A stretch of 7,823 nt of DNA from Cyclobacteriaceae bacterium (GTDB lineage Bacteria; Bacteroidota; Bacteroidia; Cytophagales; Cyclobacteriaceae), in the NCBI GenBank assembly GCA_019751475.1, contig JAIENH010000794.1:1-7823 (forward strand), read 5' to 3'. Positions 1 to 5,960 of the stretch are shown in pieces (within the stretch, counting starts at the first letter, position 1; every line of letters begins with the position of its first letter). Both the position numbers and the translations under genes were made by a program. The notes beneath the pieces were generated by a model. The model made no database searches. It was given only the letters and a program-made list of their open reading frames with translations, and was not told where the DNA came from.

Positions 1-133
1 AGGTAATCATCGGAAAGTCGATGACTTTTAAAACATGCACTTCTCCATTGGTGCGAGAAGCTATGTCTACCGCAAACTTGAAGGCCTCAATGGCGGGTGC
101 TGAGAAATCGCAAGGGACCAATATCTTTTTCAT
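1..133 (-). CDS. Universal stress protein, N-terminal part (cut by window edge)
   Basis: Reading the minus strand from the ATG at 133-131 gives 44 residues beginning MKKILVPCDFS, and the frame stays open to the window edge, so the C-terminal part is missing. The opening is the first beta strand and loop of the Usp fold (MKKILVPxDFS), followed by a helix rich in Ala and Phe and a second strand, GEVHVLKVID. This matches the usual start of UspA-family proteins, which are cytoplasmic nucleotide-binding or signalling proteins of stress and growth arrest. The ATP-binding glycine motif would lie outside the window, so neither nucleotide binding nor the number of Usp domains can be judged. The gene is divergent from the glycosyltransferase gene, and a palindrome lies between them. 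Confidence 0.88.
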   Translation of the reverse strand, partial: MKKILVPCDFSAPAIEAFKFAVDIASRTNGEVHVLKVIDFPMIT

Positions 134-200
134 ATAGATTTTTTTCTTTAAAAGACGGTCGCCAAAGTTGATTAGGGTATGACTGCCATCAGTTCAAGCG

Positions 201-216
201 CATGATTGCAATCATG
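201..216. promoter_or_regulatory. Perfect 16-bp palindrome in divergent spacer (candidate operator)
   Basis: CATGATTGCAATCATG is a perfect inverted repeat with no central spacer. It sits in the 189-bp gap between the divergent Usp gene (start at 133) and the glycosyltransferase gene (start at 323). A symmetric site of this size between divergent starts is typical of a homodimeric repressor or activator site. The regulator is unknown and no second copy was noticed in this window. A TATACT hexamer at 255-260, 62 bases before the glycosyltransferase ATG, could be a -10 element, but no convincing partner box is visible. Confidence 0.45.
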
Positions 217-322
217 TGGTGGTTATGCTGTAGCGAGACTGACAATACTCATGGTATACTGCGACAAAAGTCATGGGCCAATCGCTCAAAAAACCAAAAC
301 TTGCAACTCTTTTCAGATTTTA

Positions 323-1186
323 ATGAAAGTACTGATGTTTGGTTGGGAGTTTCCGCCTCACATTTCGGGGGGCTTAGGTACAGCCTGCTTTGGCTTAACG
401 CAAGCACTTGCCCATGAGCGCACAGACATCATTTTTGTTGTTCCAAAAGCGGATGACCATCAGCCATTTGAGCGGGTTTCTGTTATTAGCGCAAGCCATG
501 TGCCTATAACATTAGACGACATAGATGACGTAGATTCTTCCTTTCAAAGGCTTGAGAAGAAACTTAAAGCTGGGCAATTGTTGCAGGTAACGGTCGGTTC
601 CACATTGTCGCCTTACTTTTCTCCCGATTTTGGCAGCCAGGAATCTCAGCTCGAGCAATGGAACTATGAAATACCCGAATCGCGGCAGCACGAGACAACG
701 CTTCAGAAAGAAAGAAAAACTCTCTATCCATTTTCGGGCGGTTACGGACCTCGTTTGTTTCTCGAGGTAGATCAATATGCTGATGTGGCGAAGGAAATTG
801 CAAGGCAGCACTCATTTGATGTTATCCATGCTCATGACTGGCTTACTTATCGTGCGGGAATAGAGGCCAAGAAAATCAGCAGAAAGCCTTTAGTGATTCA
901 TGTGCATGCTACCGAATTTGACCGCTCGGGCGAGGATATTGATCCACGTGTTTTCCAGATTGAACAAGCAGGTATGCAGCAGGCCGATCATATCATTGCC
1001 GTAAGCCGATTAACGAAGCGCATCATTCAGTATCGCTACGGCATTTCAGAGTCTAAAATAACAGTCGTTTACAACGGTGTGCTCCCAAAAAGAAAAGTGA
1101 ATGGCCGTCTTTCCTTTTTGAATGGAAAAAAGGTAGTCACATTTTTAGGGCGAGTGACTCACCAAAGGGCCCCGGCTATTTTGTAG
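323..1186 (+). CDS. Glycogen-synthase-type glycosyltransferase, N-terminal part (frameshifted gene)
   Basis: The start is placed at the ATG at 323 because the protein then begins MKVLMFGWEFPP, the normal N-terminus of this family. The frame is open upstream to 206, but the extra 39 residues look unrelated. Residues 16-19 form the GGLG loop that contacts the sugar-nucleotide phosphates in starch and glycogen synthases, and HAHDW at 169-173 is another conserved synthase motif. The C-terminal nucleotide-sugar domain begins around residue 270 (VVTFLGRV), and the reading frame is then lost after Gln281, reaching TAG at 1184-1186. The missing half continues in the next frame (see the entry at 1165-1662). 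If functional, the enzyme would extend alpha-1,4-glucan chains in the cytoplasm, with ADP-glucose or UDP-glucose as the probable donor. It is the first gene of an operon with the GH57 gene. Confidence 0.85.
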   Translation: MKVLMFGWEFPPHISGGLGTACFGLTQALAHERTDIIFVVPKADDHQPFERVSVISASHVPITLDDIDDVDSSFQRLEKKLKAGQLLQVTVGSTLSPYFSPDFGSQESQLEQWNYEIPESRQHETTLQKERKTLYPFSGGYGPRLFLEVDQYADVAKEIARQHSFDVIHAHDWLTYRAGIEAKKISRKPLVIHVHATEFDRSGEDIDPRVFQIEQAGMQQADHIIAVSRLTKRIIQYRYGISESKITVVYNGVLPKRKVNGRLSFLNGKKVVTFLGRVTHQRAPAIL

Positions 1187-1662
1187 AGGCGGCTTCTAAA
1201 GTTCTTCAGAAATTTCCAGACACTCATTTTTTGATGGCCGGCTCGGGTGACCTATTGCCGAAAATGGTAAGGCGGGTAGCTGAAAAGAGGATGTCATCTA
1301 ATTTTCATTTCACCGGTTTCCTTAACGCCAGCAAGGTGGATCACGTATGGTCAATTAGTAATGTCTACGTGATGCCTTCCGTATCAGAACCTTTTGGCAT
1401 TACGCCCCTGGAGGCCATGATGGCCGGGGTGCCGGTGATTATATCCAAACAATCAGGCGTGGCCGAGGTAGTGCGGCATGCCATTAAGGTTGATTTCTGG
1501 GATGCAGAAGCCTTAGCAGATGCCATTTGCAATTTGATAGCACGTCAGAGTCTTAGCAACACGATCACCAGGGGCAGTCGCTCGGAAGTAAAAAACATAA
1601 ACTGGGAAAGAGCCGCAAAAAGAATAAATACAATCTACCATGAGATCAAAGCACAGCACTAA
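1165..1662 (+). CDS. Glycogen-synthase-type glycosyltransferase, C-terminal part after frameshift
   Basis: This is the continuation of the gene starting at 323, one frame back. The first residues (KGPGYFVEAA) complete the conserved GRVxxQKGP..FVEAA stretch, and the frame stays open to TAA at 1660-1662. Inserting one A in the run at 1164-1166 would restore a protein of about 446 residues, the usual size for the family. It carries the GT4/GT5-type retaining signature E-x7-E at corrected residues 356 and 364 (EPFGITPLE), followed by AMMAGVPVI. On its own this part could start only at TTG 1231 or ATG 1234 and would lack the acceptor domain, so independent function is unlikely. Its end overlaps the GH57 gene by 23 bases. 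The break is either a sequencing or assembly indel or a real recent mutation, because the downstream half shows no other decay. Confidence 0.82.
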   Translation, partial: KGPGYFVEAASKVLQKFPDTHFLMAGSGDLLPKMVRRVAEKRMSSNFHFTGFLNASKVDHVWSISNVYVMPSVSEPFGITPLEAMMAGVPVIISKQSGVAEVVRHAIKVDFWDAEALADAICNLIARQSLSNTITRGSRSEVKNINWERAAKRINTIYHEIKAQH

Positions 1663-2881
1663 TACTCATCATGTGAACCTGTATTTTCAGGTACATCAGC
1701 CCAGGAGGCTGGGCCAATTCAGTTTCTTCGATATAGGCACCGGTCGTGATTATTTCGATGATGGATTAAATCAAATTATCATGCGAAGGGTAGCGCATGA
1801 ATGCTACTTGCCAACCAACCTCTTATTGCTGAAGCTTATTAGCCTTTATCCAAACATCCGGGTAACTTTTTCCATTTCGGGCACAGCTTTGACTCAACTT
1901 GAGCGGTTCGCCCCAGCCGCGCTGGAAAGTTTTCGCATGCTGGCGGCTACGGGTTCAGTTGAGTTTCTATCCGAGACATATTATCATTCACTGGCCTGCT
2001 TTATCAGCCAGGAAGAGTTTGCCACGCAGGTTTCCTTGCACCGCGATAAAATCAAGCAACTTTTCAACGTGGAACCTGCAGTATTCCGGAACACAGAATT
2101 GATCTATTCAAATGAAATTGGAAAAATGGTTTACGACCTCGGGTTTACGGGCATATTCGCTGATGGTAGTGACTTCATCATGGGCCAGCGGAACCCGAAT
2201 AATCTTTATAATCACCCTCAACAAAAAGAACTTACACTTTTCTTTAGAAACTGCTCTTTAAGCGATGATATTGCTTTTCGCTTTATGCAGAAGAATTGGA
2301 GTGCCTGGCCACTCACCCCCAAGAAATTCACGCAATGGCTTGAGTCGTTTCCAATAGACGAGAATATTACTACCATTGGTATTGATTATGAGACATTTGG
2401 TGAGCACCAAAAAAGAGACACGGGCATTTTCCAGTTTTTGGAGGGCCTTATTGCTACCTTGGCTAAACATAAAACACTACGAATGACCACACCCTCGGAG
2501 GCGATCGAGCTGATTTCACCAAAGGATGTTGTTGACGTATGTCAACCAACTTCGTGGGCCGACCGTGAGCATGATCTCTCGGCCTGGCTGGGAAATGAGA
2601 TGCAGCAAGACGCCTTTGAAACTCTTAAGTCGTTGGGATCTACCGTACTAAAATCAGAAAGACCGGAGGTGATTGCCACCTGGCGCTATTTGCAGACCAG
2701 CGACCACTTGTATTATATGTCAACGAAAACGGGTGATGATGGCAACGTTCATAGTTATTTTAGTCCGTATGCCTCACCCTATGAAGCATTCATGAATTAT
2801 ATGAATATCGTGAGTGATTTCTCCAGCAAGGTGCAGCGAGTGAAGTCCACAGAATTAACCACTTCGTTAACAGCAGCATGA
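1640..2881 (+). CDS. Glycoside hydrolase family 57 (alpha-amylase / glucanotransferase type)
   Basis: The protein has 413 residues and shows the conserved regions of family GH57 in order. Region 1 is FQVHQP with HQP at residues 19-21. Region 2 is GSVEFLSETYYH at 105-116. Region 3 is FRNTELIYSNE, with Glu153 as the expected nucleophile. Region 4 is IDYETFGEHQ, with Asp249 as the expected acid/base. GH57 enzymes act on alpha-1,4 or alpha-1,6 glucans as amylases, branching enzymes or 4-alpha-glucanotransferases; the sequence alone does not say which. There is no signal peptide, so it should act in the cytoplasm on stored glucan. It overlaps the glycosyltransferase gene by 23 bases and the AI-2E gene by an ATGA junction, implying translational coupling. 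In Bacteroidota such enzymes commonly sit beside a glycogen synthase and a debranching enzyme; the debranching gene is not in this window. Confidence 0.9.
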   Translation: MRSKHSTNTHHVNLYFQVHQPRRLGQFSFFDIGTGRDYFDDGLNQIIMRRVAHECYLPTNLLLLKLISLYPNIRVTFSISGTALTQLERFAPAALESFRMLAATGSVEFLSETYYHSLACFISQEEFATQVSLHRDKIKQLFNVEPAVFRNTELIYSNEIGKMVYDLGFTGIFADGSDFIMGQRNPNNLYNHPQQKELTLFFRNCSLSDDIAFRFMQKNWSAWPLTPKKFTQWLESFPIDENITTIGIDYETFGEHQKRDTGIFQFLEGLIATLAKHKTLRMTTPSEAIELISPKDVVDVCQPTSWADREHDLSAWLGNEMQQDAFETLKSLGSTVLKSERPEVIATWRYLQTSDHLYYMSTKTGDDGNVHSYFSPYASPYEAFMNYMNIVSDFSSKVQRVKSTELTTSLTAA

Positions 2882-3933
2882 GAGAACCCCTGACCAAAAT
2901 CGAAGAAGGCAGGAGAGGTGCCTATCTTTCAATTATTACCTATGTGCTGTATGGCTCAATTATACTTTATCTGGGCAGGGATTTATTTATCCCGTTGGCA
3001 TTTGCTGCCCTGATTGGCTTTATTTTATATCCCGTTTGTGCCTGGCTTGAAAAAAAGAGGATTGGTCGCGCCACGGCTATCTTTATAAGTCTGTTAATGC
3101 TGCTGTTATTGGTAGTGGTTGTATTTTTTCTCCTGGTGCAACAGTTCACCTTGTTTTTAAAGGAATGGCCTACCATTCAGCTGAAGGTACACGACTTGGT
3201 ATCAACGATTACGCGATCCGCGATCAATTACTACTCTATCACCGAGGCGCAGCAAGAAAAATGGGCACAGGAGCTTGCTACGCGACTGATTTCTTTTTTG
3301 GTTGATGGCTTTCCTTCGGTTGTCACTGCGTCTGTCTATTCTTTCGTGCTGCTGATCATGGTACCGCTGTTTGCCGCTCTTATCTTGTATTATCGACACA
3401 GGTTGGTAGAGATTCTGTTTTATATTTTTCCTCAGGAGAGGCATGAAGACCTCCGAAGTATACTGTCATTGACCATCGGTGCTTATTACAACTTCATCAA
3501 AGGCATGGCACTGGTATATCTCATCGTAGGAGTGTTGAACAGTGCGGGGCTGCTGATTCTCGGAGTGCCGCATGCCATCTTCTTCGGCTTTGTAGCATCC
3601 ATCTTGACCTTTATTCCTTATCTCGGCATCATGGTTGGTTCGCTTTTGCCGCTTACCATGGCATGGATTACATTTAATTCAGTGTGGTATCCGCTTGGAG
3701 TCATACTTGTCTTCACAATTGTGCAATATCTTGAGGCTAATGTAATTTTTCCATTTGCCGTGAGTAGCCGGCTAAACATGAATGCGCTGGCTACGCTGGT
3801 AGCCATCGTGGCAGGTGGCATCATATGGGGTGTTTCAGGTATGATCTTGTTTGTTCCCTTTGCGGGAATCGTAAAGCTAATAGCGGACCGACATCCTAAA
3901 ATGAAACTTTGGAGCCTGCTGATTGGCCGTTGA
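2878..3933 (+). CDS. AI-2E / PerM family membrane transporter
   Basis: The protein has 351 residues, the usual length for the AI-2E transporter family. Hydrophobic segments lie near residues 17-33, 36-54, 66-90, 150-172, 205-228, 232-262, 270-288 and 303-335. The large hydrophilic region between the third and fourth (about 91-148) is typical of the family. Conserved family stretches include IPYLG at 246-250 and VQYLEANVIFP at 282-292. Despite the family name, members include putative Na+/H+ antiporters and permeases of unknown substrate, and nothing here points to autoinducer-2. The start codon overlaps the GH57 stop in an ATGA junction, so it is co-translated with glucan genes, an odd partner for which I have no explanation. 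Its TGA stop directly abuts the stop of the convergent gene. Confidence 0.9.
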   Translation: MREPLTKIEEGRRGAYLSIITYVLYGSIILYLGRDLFIPLAFAALIGFILYPVCAWLEKKRIGRATAIFISLLMLLLLVVVVFFLLVQQFTLFLKEWPTIQLKVHDLVSTITRSAINYYSITEAQQEKWAQELATRLISFLVDGFPSVVTASVYSFVLLIMVPLFAALILYYRHRLVEILFYIFPQERHEDLRSILSLTIGAYYNFIKGMALVYLIVGVLNSAGLLILGVPHAIFFGFVASILTFIPYLGIMVGSLLPLTMAWITFNSVWYPLGVILVFTIVQYLEANVIFPFAVSSRLNMNALATLVAIVAGGIIWGVSGMILFVPFAGIVKLIADRHPKMKLWSLLIGR

Positions 3934-4548
3934 CTATAGATTTTTTATAGCGCTTCGCAGGTGCTTGTAAGCTTTTGAAACTTCATCAATCACCTGACTT
4001 TGTGCAGTTGACTTCTTGCCCCTCGTTTTGTCAATGAACCGATGAATGGCCTTTTTGGCATGGGCCATTCGTGAACGGAAGGCATCTTTTAACTCAAATC
4101 GTTTTATACCAAATGTAAGACGCAGTATTTCCAGCTTTAAGAGAAACTTTTCGACTTCATGTTTAAAGTTGTGTGATACCTCCGCATTCTCCAATGCTTT
4201 TCTAATCTCATTCTCTAGGGCTATGGTAGCCGAGATAAGAGCCGTTTGCTGTGAGTCGAAAGACTCTTTGTTTTCTGCCGGCCCTAAGCGAAGCTGAAGT
4301 TCAAGCTCCTCCAGCTTAAGCTTTATCGCCATAGGCATGGATTTCTTCAGGAGTGATTTAAATGATTCTCGAAGGTTAGCGATTGTTTTGGCGAAGTCCA
4401 TTTTGACCTCTTCAAATTTGTCTTTGGCCTCAGCTTTTCCTAGTGACAGTTGTAGCGCCAATTCGTCAATTTCTTGCTGGACATTCAGGAGGCTTTGCCC
4501 TAACCATTGCAAGAAAGGTTTTGATGCTTCTTGGGTTTTATCTTTCAT
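3934..4548 (-). CDS. Unrecognised helical protein with three internal repeats
   Basis: The protein has 204 residues and I do not recognise a family. It is highly charged, almost free of Pro and Gly, has no signal peptide or membrane segment, and should be largely alpha-helical or coiled coil. A motif of the form xLxLxLG, then E-x-K-[DE]-x-F, occurs three times: LQLSLG (32-37) with EAKDKF (40-45); LQLRLG (84-89) with ENKESF (92-97); LRLTFG (142-147) with ELKDAF (152-157). Spacing between copies is 52 and then 60 residues (counted from the Glu), and the third copy has two extra residues after the Gly. The C-terminus is basic. The gene is last in a minus-strand operon, six bases after the tandem Usp stop, which suggests a stress-related role; apolipophorin- or phasin-like helical scaffolding is one possibility, not shown. 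Confidence 0.8.
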   Translation of the reverse strand: MKDKTQEASKPFLQWLGQSLLNVQQEIDELALQLSLGKAEAKDKFEEVKMDFAKTIANLRESFKSLLKKSMPMAIKLKLEELELQLRLGPAENKESFDSQQTALISATIALENEIRKALENAEVSHNFKHEVEKFLLKLEILRLTFGIKRFELKDAFRSRMAHAKKAIHRFIDKTRGKKSTAQSQVIDEVSKAYKHLRSAIKNL

Positions 4549-4554
4549 ATCTGA

Positions 4555-5403
4555 TTATTTAATCAAATGACGTGCTTCATCGATGACAAAGCTCAACACG
4601 GGCAACTTGGAGTGAAAGATCACACTTTCCGTTACACTCACGAGATAACTTGGCTTCTGCTTTCGCAGGTGGGTTACCATAGCGATAAGATCTGCGTTGC
4701 GTCTTTTAGCGCAATCTAAAATGCCCTGCTCTTTCTCGGGGCTATTTTGAATAACCGTATGAAATTTTACCCGCTTTTGTGAGATGATAAACTGCTTCAT
4801 TCGTGTCTCCGTGGTAACATCATCAACAAAGTGACCGGGAGTGTTTATATAGGCTAGATCAATATTGGCTGCAAAATCTTCTGCCAGATTTTTGACGATA
4901 CTTACCGGGGTGCTGACGTTTTCTTCAAAATCGGATGCGAATAGAATCTTTTTAATGTTGCCGAAATTGAAACTCCTCTTAACGCCCAGTACGGGGCAAG
5001 GGGCTGTGCGAATCACACGCTGGGCTGTGGAGCCGATGAACTTTAAGTCAGAATCTCCTGCACCATGAACACCCATGACGATCAGGGTAATTTTATCGCG
5101 CCTGGCAAAAATGTTTATCTGTTCAAACGGCACGCCACCCTCTACGTGTATGGCGGGACGATGATCTTTGAAGATTGGTAGCTTCGAAAATTTTTCGAGC
5201 CTCATTTCAGCCTCTACTAACCTGCTCTCCAATTGGGGATAGTTTTGCATTTGAGTCACCGGTTGCTTACTCCATCCCACAGGGATATCCGCAATGTGAA
5301 GGAGGTGAAGATTAGATCCTGACTTCTTAGCGATTGCCACGGCCGTCTTTGCCGCACTCAGGGAGTAGTTGGAAAAGTCTACAGGTATGAGAATGTTTTT
5401 CAT
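4555..5403 (-). CDS. Tandem-domain universal stress protein
   Basis: The start at the ATG at 5403-5401 gives MKNILIPVDFS, the standard Usp opening; the frame extends upstream to 5448 but the added 15 residues do not fit the family. The 282-residue product has two Usp domains. Domain 1 (about 1-142) carries the ATP-binding pattern G-x2-G-x9-G-[ST] at Gly111, Gly114, Gly124 and Ser125, followed by APCPVLGVK. Domain 2 (about 150-275, opening IKKILFASDF) keeps the fold-like pattern, but the matching segment reads VTHLRKQKPSYLVSVTES and lacks the glycines, so it probably does not bind ATP in the usual way. Tandem Usp proteins are typically cytoplasmic and induced by starvation or low oxygen. The gene starts seven bases after the copper-protein stop and ends six bases before the helical-protein start, so all three are likely co-transcribed. 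Confidence 0.92.
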   Translation of the reverse strand: MKNILIPVDFSNYSLSAAKTAVAIAKKSGSNLHLLHIADIPVGWSKQPVTQMQNYPQLESRLVEAEMRLEKFSKLPIFKDHRPAIHVEGGVPFEQINIFARRDKITLIVMGVHGAGDSDLKFIGSTAQRVIRTAPCPVLGVKRSFNFGNIKKILFASDFEENVSTPVSIVKNLAEDFAANIDLAYINTPGHFVDDVTTETRMKQFIISQKRVKFHTVIQNSPEKEQGILDCAKRRNADLIAMVTHLRKQKPSYLVSVTESVIFHSKLPVLSFVIDEARHLIK

Positions 5404-5410
5404 ACGTATC

Positions 5411-5731
5411 TCAGTTTTGCTTTGATAGTTCGGTACAAATAGTTGCACATTTCAAGCATGCCTTTTCACATTCTTTGCAGCTATTGTGATGGGCGGCATG
5501 TTTACTACATTCCTCTGCACACGCCCGACAGGCTTCCGCACACAATTCGCACACTTTCTTGTGATGGCGAGAGCCCCGGGTCTCCAATCGTGCACAGAGC
5601 GCACAAATGTCAGCACAGTCACGACAGAGTATAGCGCATAATTTTCGTCCCTCCATAATGCAGTCAGTGCTGCATTTCTCGCATGCAAGCAAGCATGCCA
5701 GGCATTCGGCAGAACAGGTTATTGTTTTCAT
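5411..5731 (-). CDS. Cysteine-rich four-helix copper-binding/storage-like protein (DUF326 type)
   Basis: The start at the ATG at 5731-5729 gives 106 residues, close to the roughly 108 typical of the family; an upstream ATG at 5776 would add 15 unlikely residues. There are 21 cysteines, spaced in alternating C-x3-C and C-x2-C steps: 6, 10, 13, 17, 20, 24; 32, 36, 39, 43, 46; 61, 64, 68, 71, 75; and 85, 88, 92, 95, 99. That spacing lines one face of each of four helices, as in cytosolic copper storage proteins (Csp3-like), where thiols fill the bundle core and bind many Cu(I) ions. The VCELCAEACRACAEECSKH segment at 60-78 is close to the family consensus. No signal or Tat peptide is present, so it should be cytoplasmic. 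It is first in an operon with a tandem Usp and a repeat protein. Metal specificity is inferred from the family; zinc or another thiophilic metal is possible. Confidence 0.9.
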   Translation of the reverse strand: MKTITCSAECLACLLACEKCSTDCIMEGRKLCAILCRDCADICALCARLETRGSRHHKKVCELCAEACRACAEECSKHAAHHNSCKECEKACLKCATICTELSKQN

Positions 5732-5798
5732 AATTGGTTTTTTCAATGATAGTTTAAAGACAACCTCTAACAGCATGCGAAACTATTCAGGTTGCACT

Positions 5799-5817
5799 CG
5801 TGAGTTACGCACTCACG
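5799..5817. promoter_or_regulatory. Inverted repeat with embedded GCACTC direct repeat (candidate operator)
   Basis: CGTGAGT (5799-5805) and ACTCACG (5811-5817) form a perfect 7-bp inverted repeat with a 5-base loop. Overlapping it, GCACTC occurs twice in direct orientation (5794-5799 and 5809-5814) separated by nine bases. The element lies in the spacer between the divergent copper-protein start (5731) and hsp20 start (5961), 68 bases upstream of the former. It could be a binding site controlling the minus-strand operon or both directions. GCACTC is the half-site of the HrcA/CIRCE operator and nine bases is the CIRCE spacer, but CIRCE halves are inverted, so this is not a canonical CIRCE. 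Confidence 0.35.
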
Positions 5818-5869
5818 TCATTTGATTGGGAGATTTTCGTCATGTCTTGCGAGTTAGCGGTGAAGAGAA

Positions 5870-5901
5870 GATCAAAATCCCTTTCTCCATTGATTTTTAT
5901 C
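5870..5901. repeat. Imperfect inverted repeat upstream of hsp20
   Basis: GATCAAAATC (5870-5879) and GATTTTTATC (5892-5901) are reverse complements with one mismatch and a 12-base spacer. The site ends 59 bases before the hsp20 ATG and just upstream of the candidate promoter, a position suited to a regulator. The arms are AT-rich, so chance occurrence is quite possible. Confidence 0.25.
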
Positions 5902-5905
5902 ATCG

Positions 5906-5934
5906 CTTGCGGTAGGAGCAGAGCTATACTTTTA
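5906..5934 (+). promoter_or_regulatory. Candidate Bacteroidota-type promoter for hsp20
   Basis: TACTTTTA at 5927-5934 differs from the Bacteroidota -7 element TAnnTTTG at one defined position. CTTG at 5906-5909 is a partial match to the TTTG -33 element, 17 bases away and slightly shorter than the usual 19 or more. A start point here would leave an untranslated leader of roughly 20 bases before the ATG at 5961. The match is weak and rests on position as much as on sequence. Confidence 0.25.
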
Positions 5935-5960
5935 TACCGTCAAACAAAACTTAAAACGCT

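Noticed and set aside
206..322. In-frame upstream extension of the glycosyltransferase to an ATG at 206
   Set aside because: The 39 added residues do not resemble the family, overlap the palindrome, and the ATG at 323 gives the canonical MKVLMFGWEFPP start.
1158..1175. Programmed -1 ribosomal frameshift in the glycosyltransferase
   Set aside because: The shift direction fits, but CAC CAA AGG GCC is not a good slippery heptamer and no clear stimulatory hairpin follows; an indel is simpler.
3934..3950. Palindromic CTATA...TATAG with a T run at the convergent junction, as a bidirectional terminator
   Set aside because: The stem is only five AT-rich pairs with a seven-base loop, too weak to support a terminator call.
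5794..5814. Canonical CIRCE operator for HrcA
   Set aside because: The half-sites have the right sequence core and spacing but are in direct, not inverted, orientation.
5443..5825. Open frames on the plus strand opposite the copper-storage-like gene
   Set aside because: They are antisense shadows; the minus-strand frame has an unmistakable regular Cys ladder.
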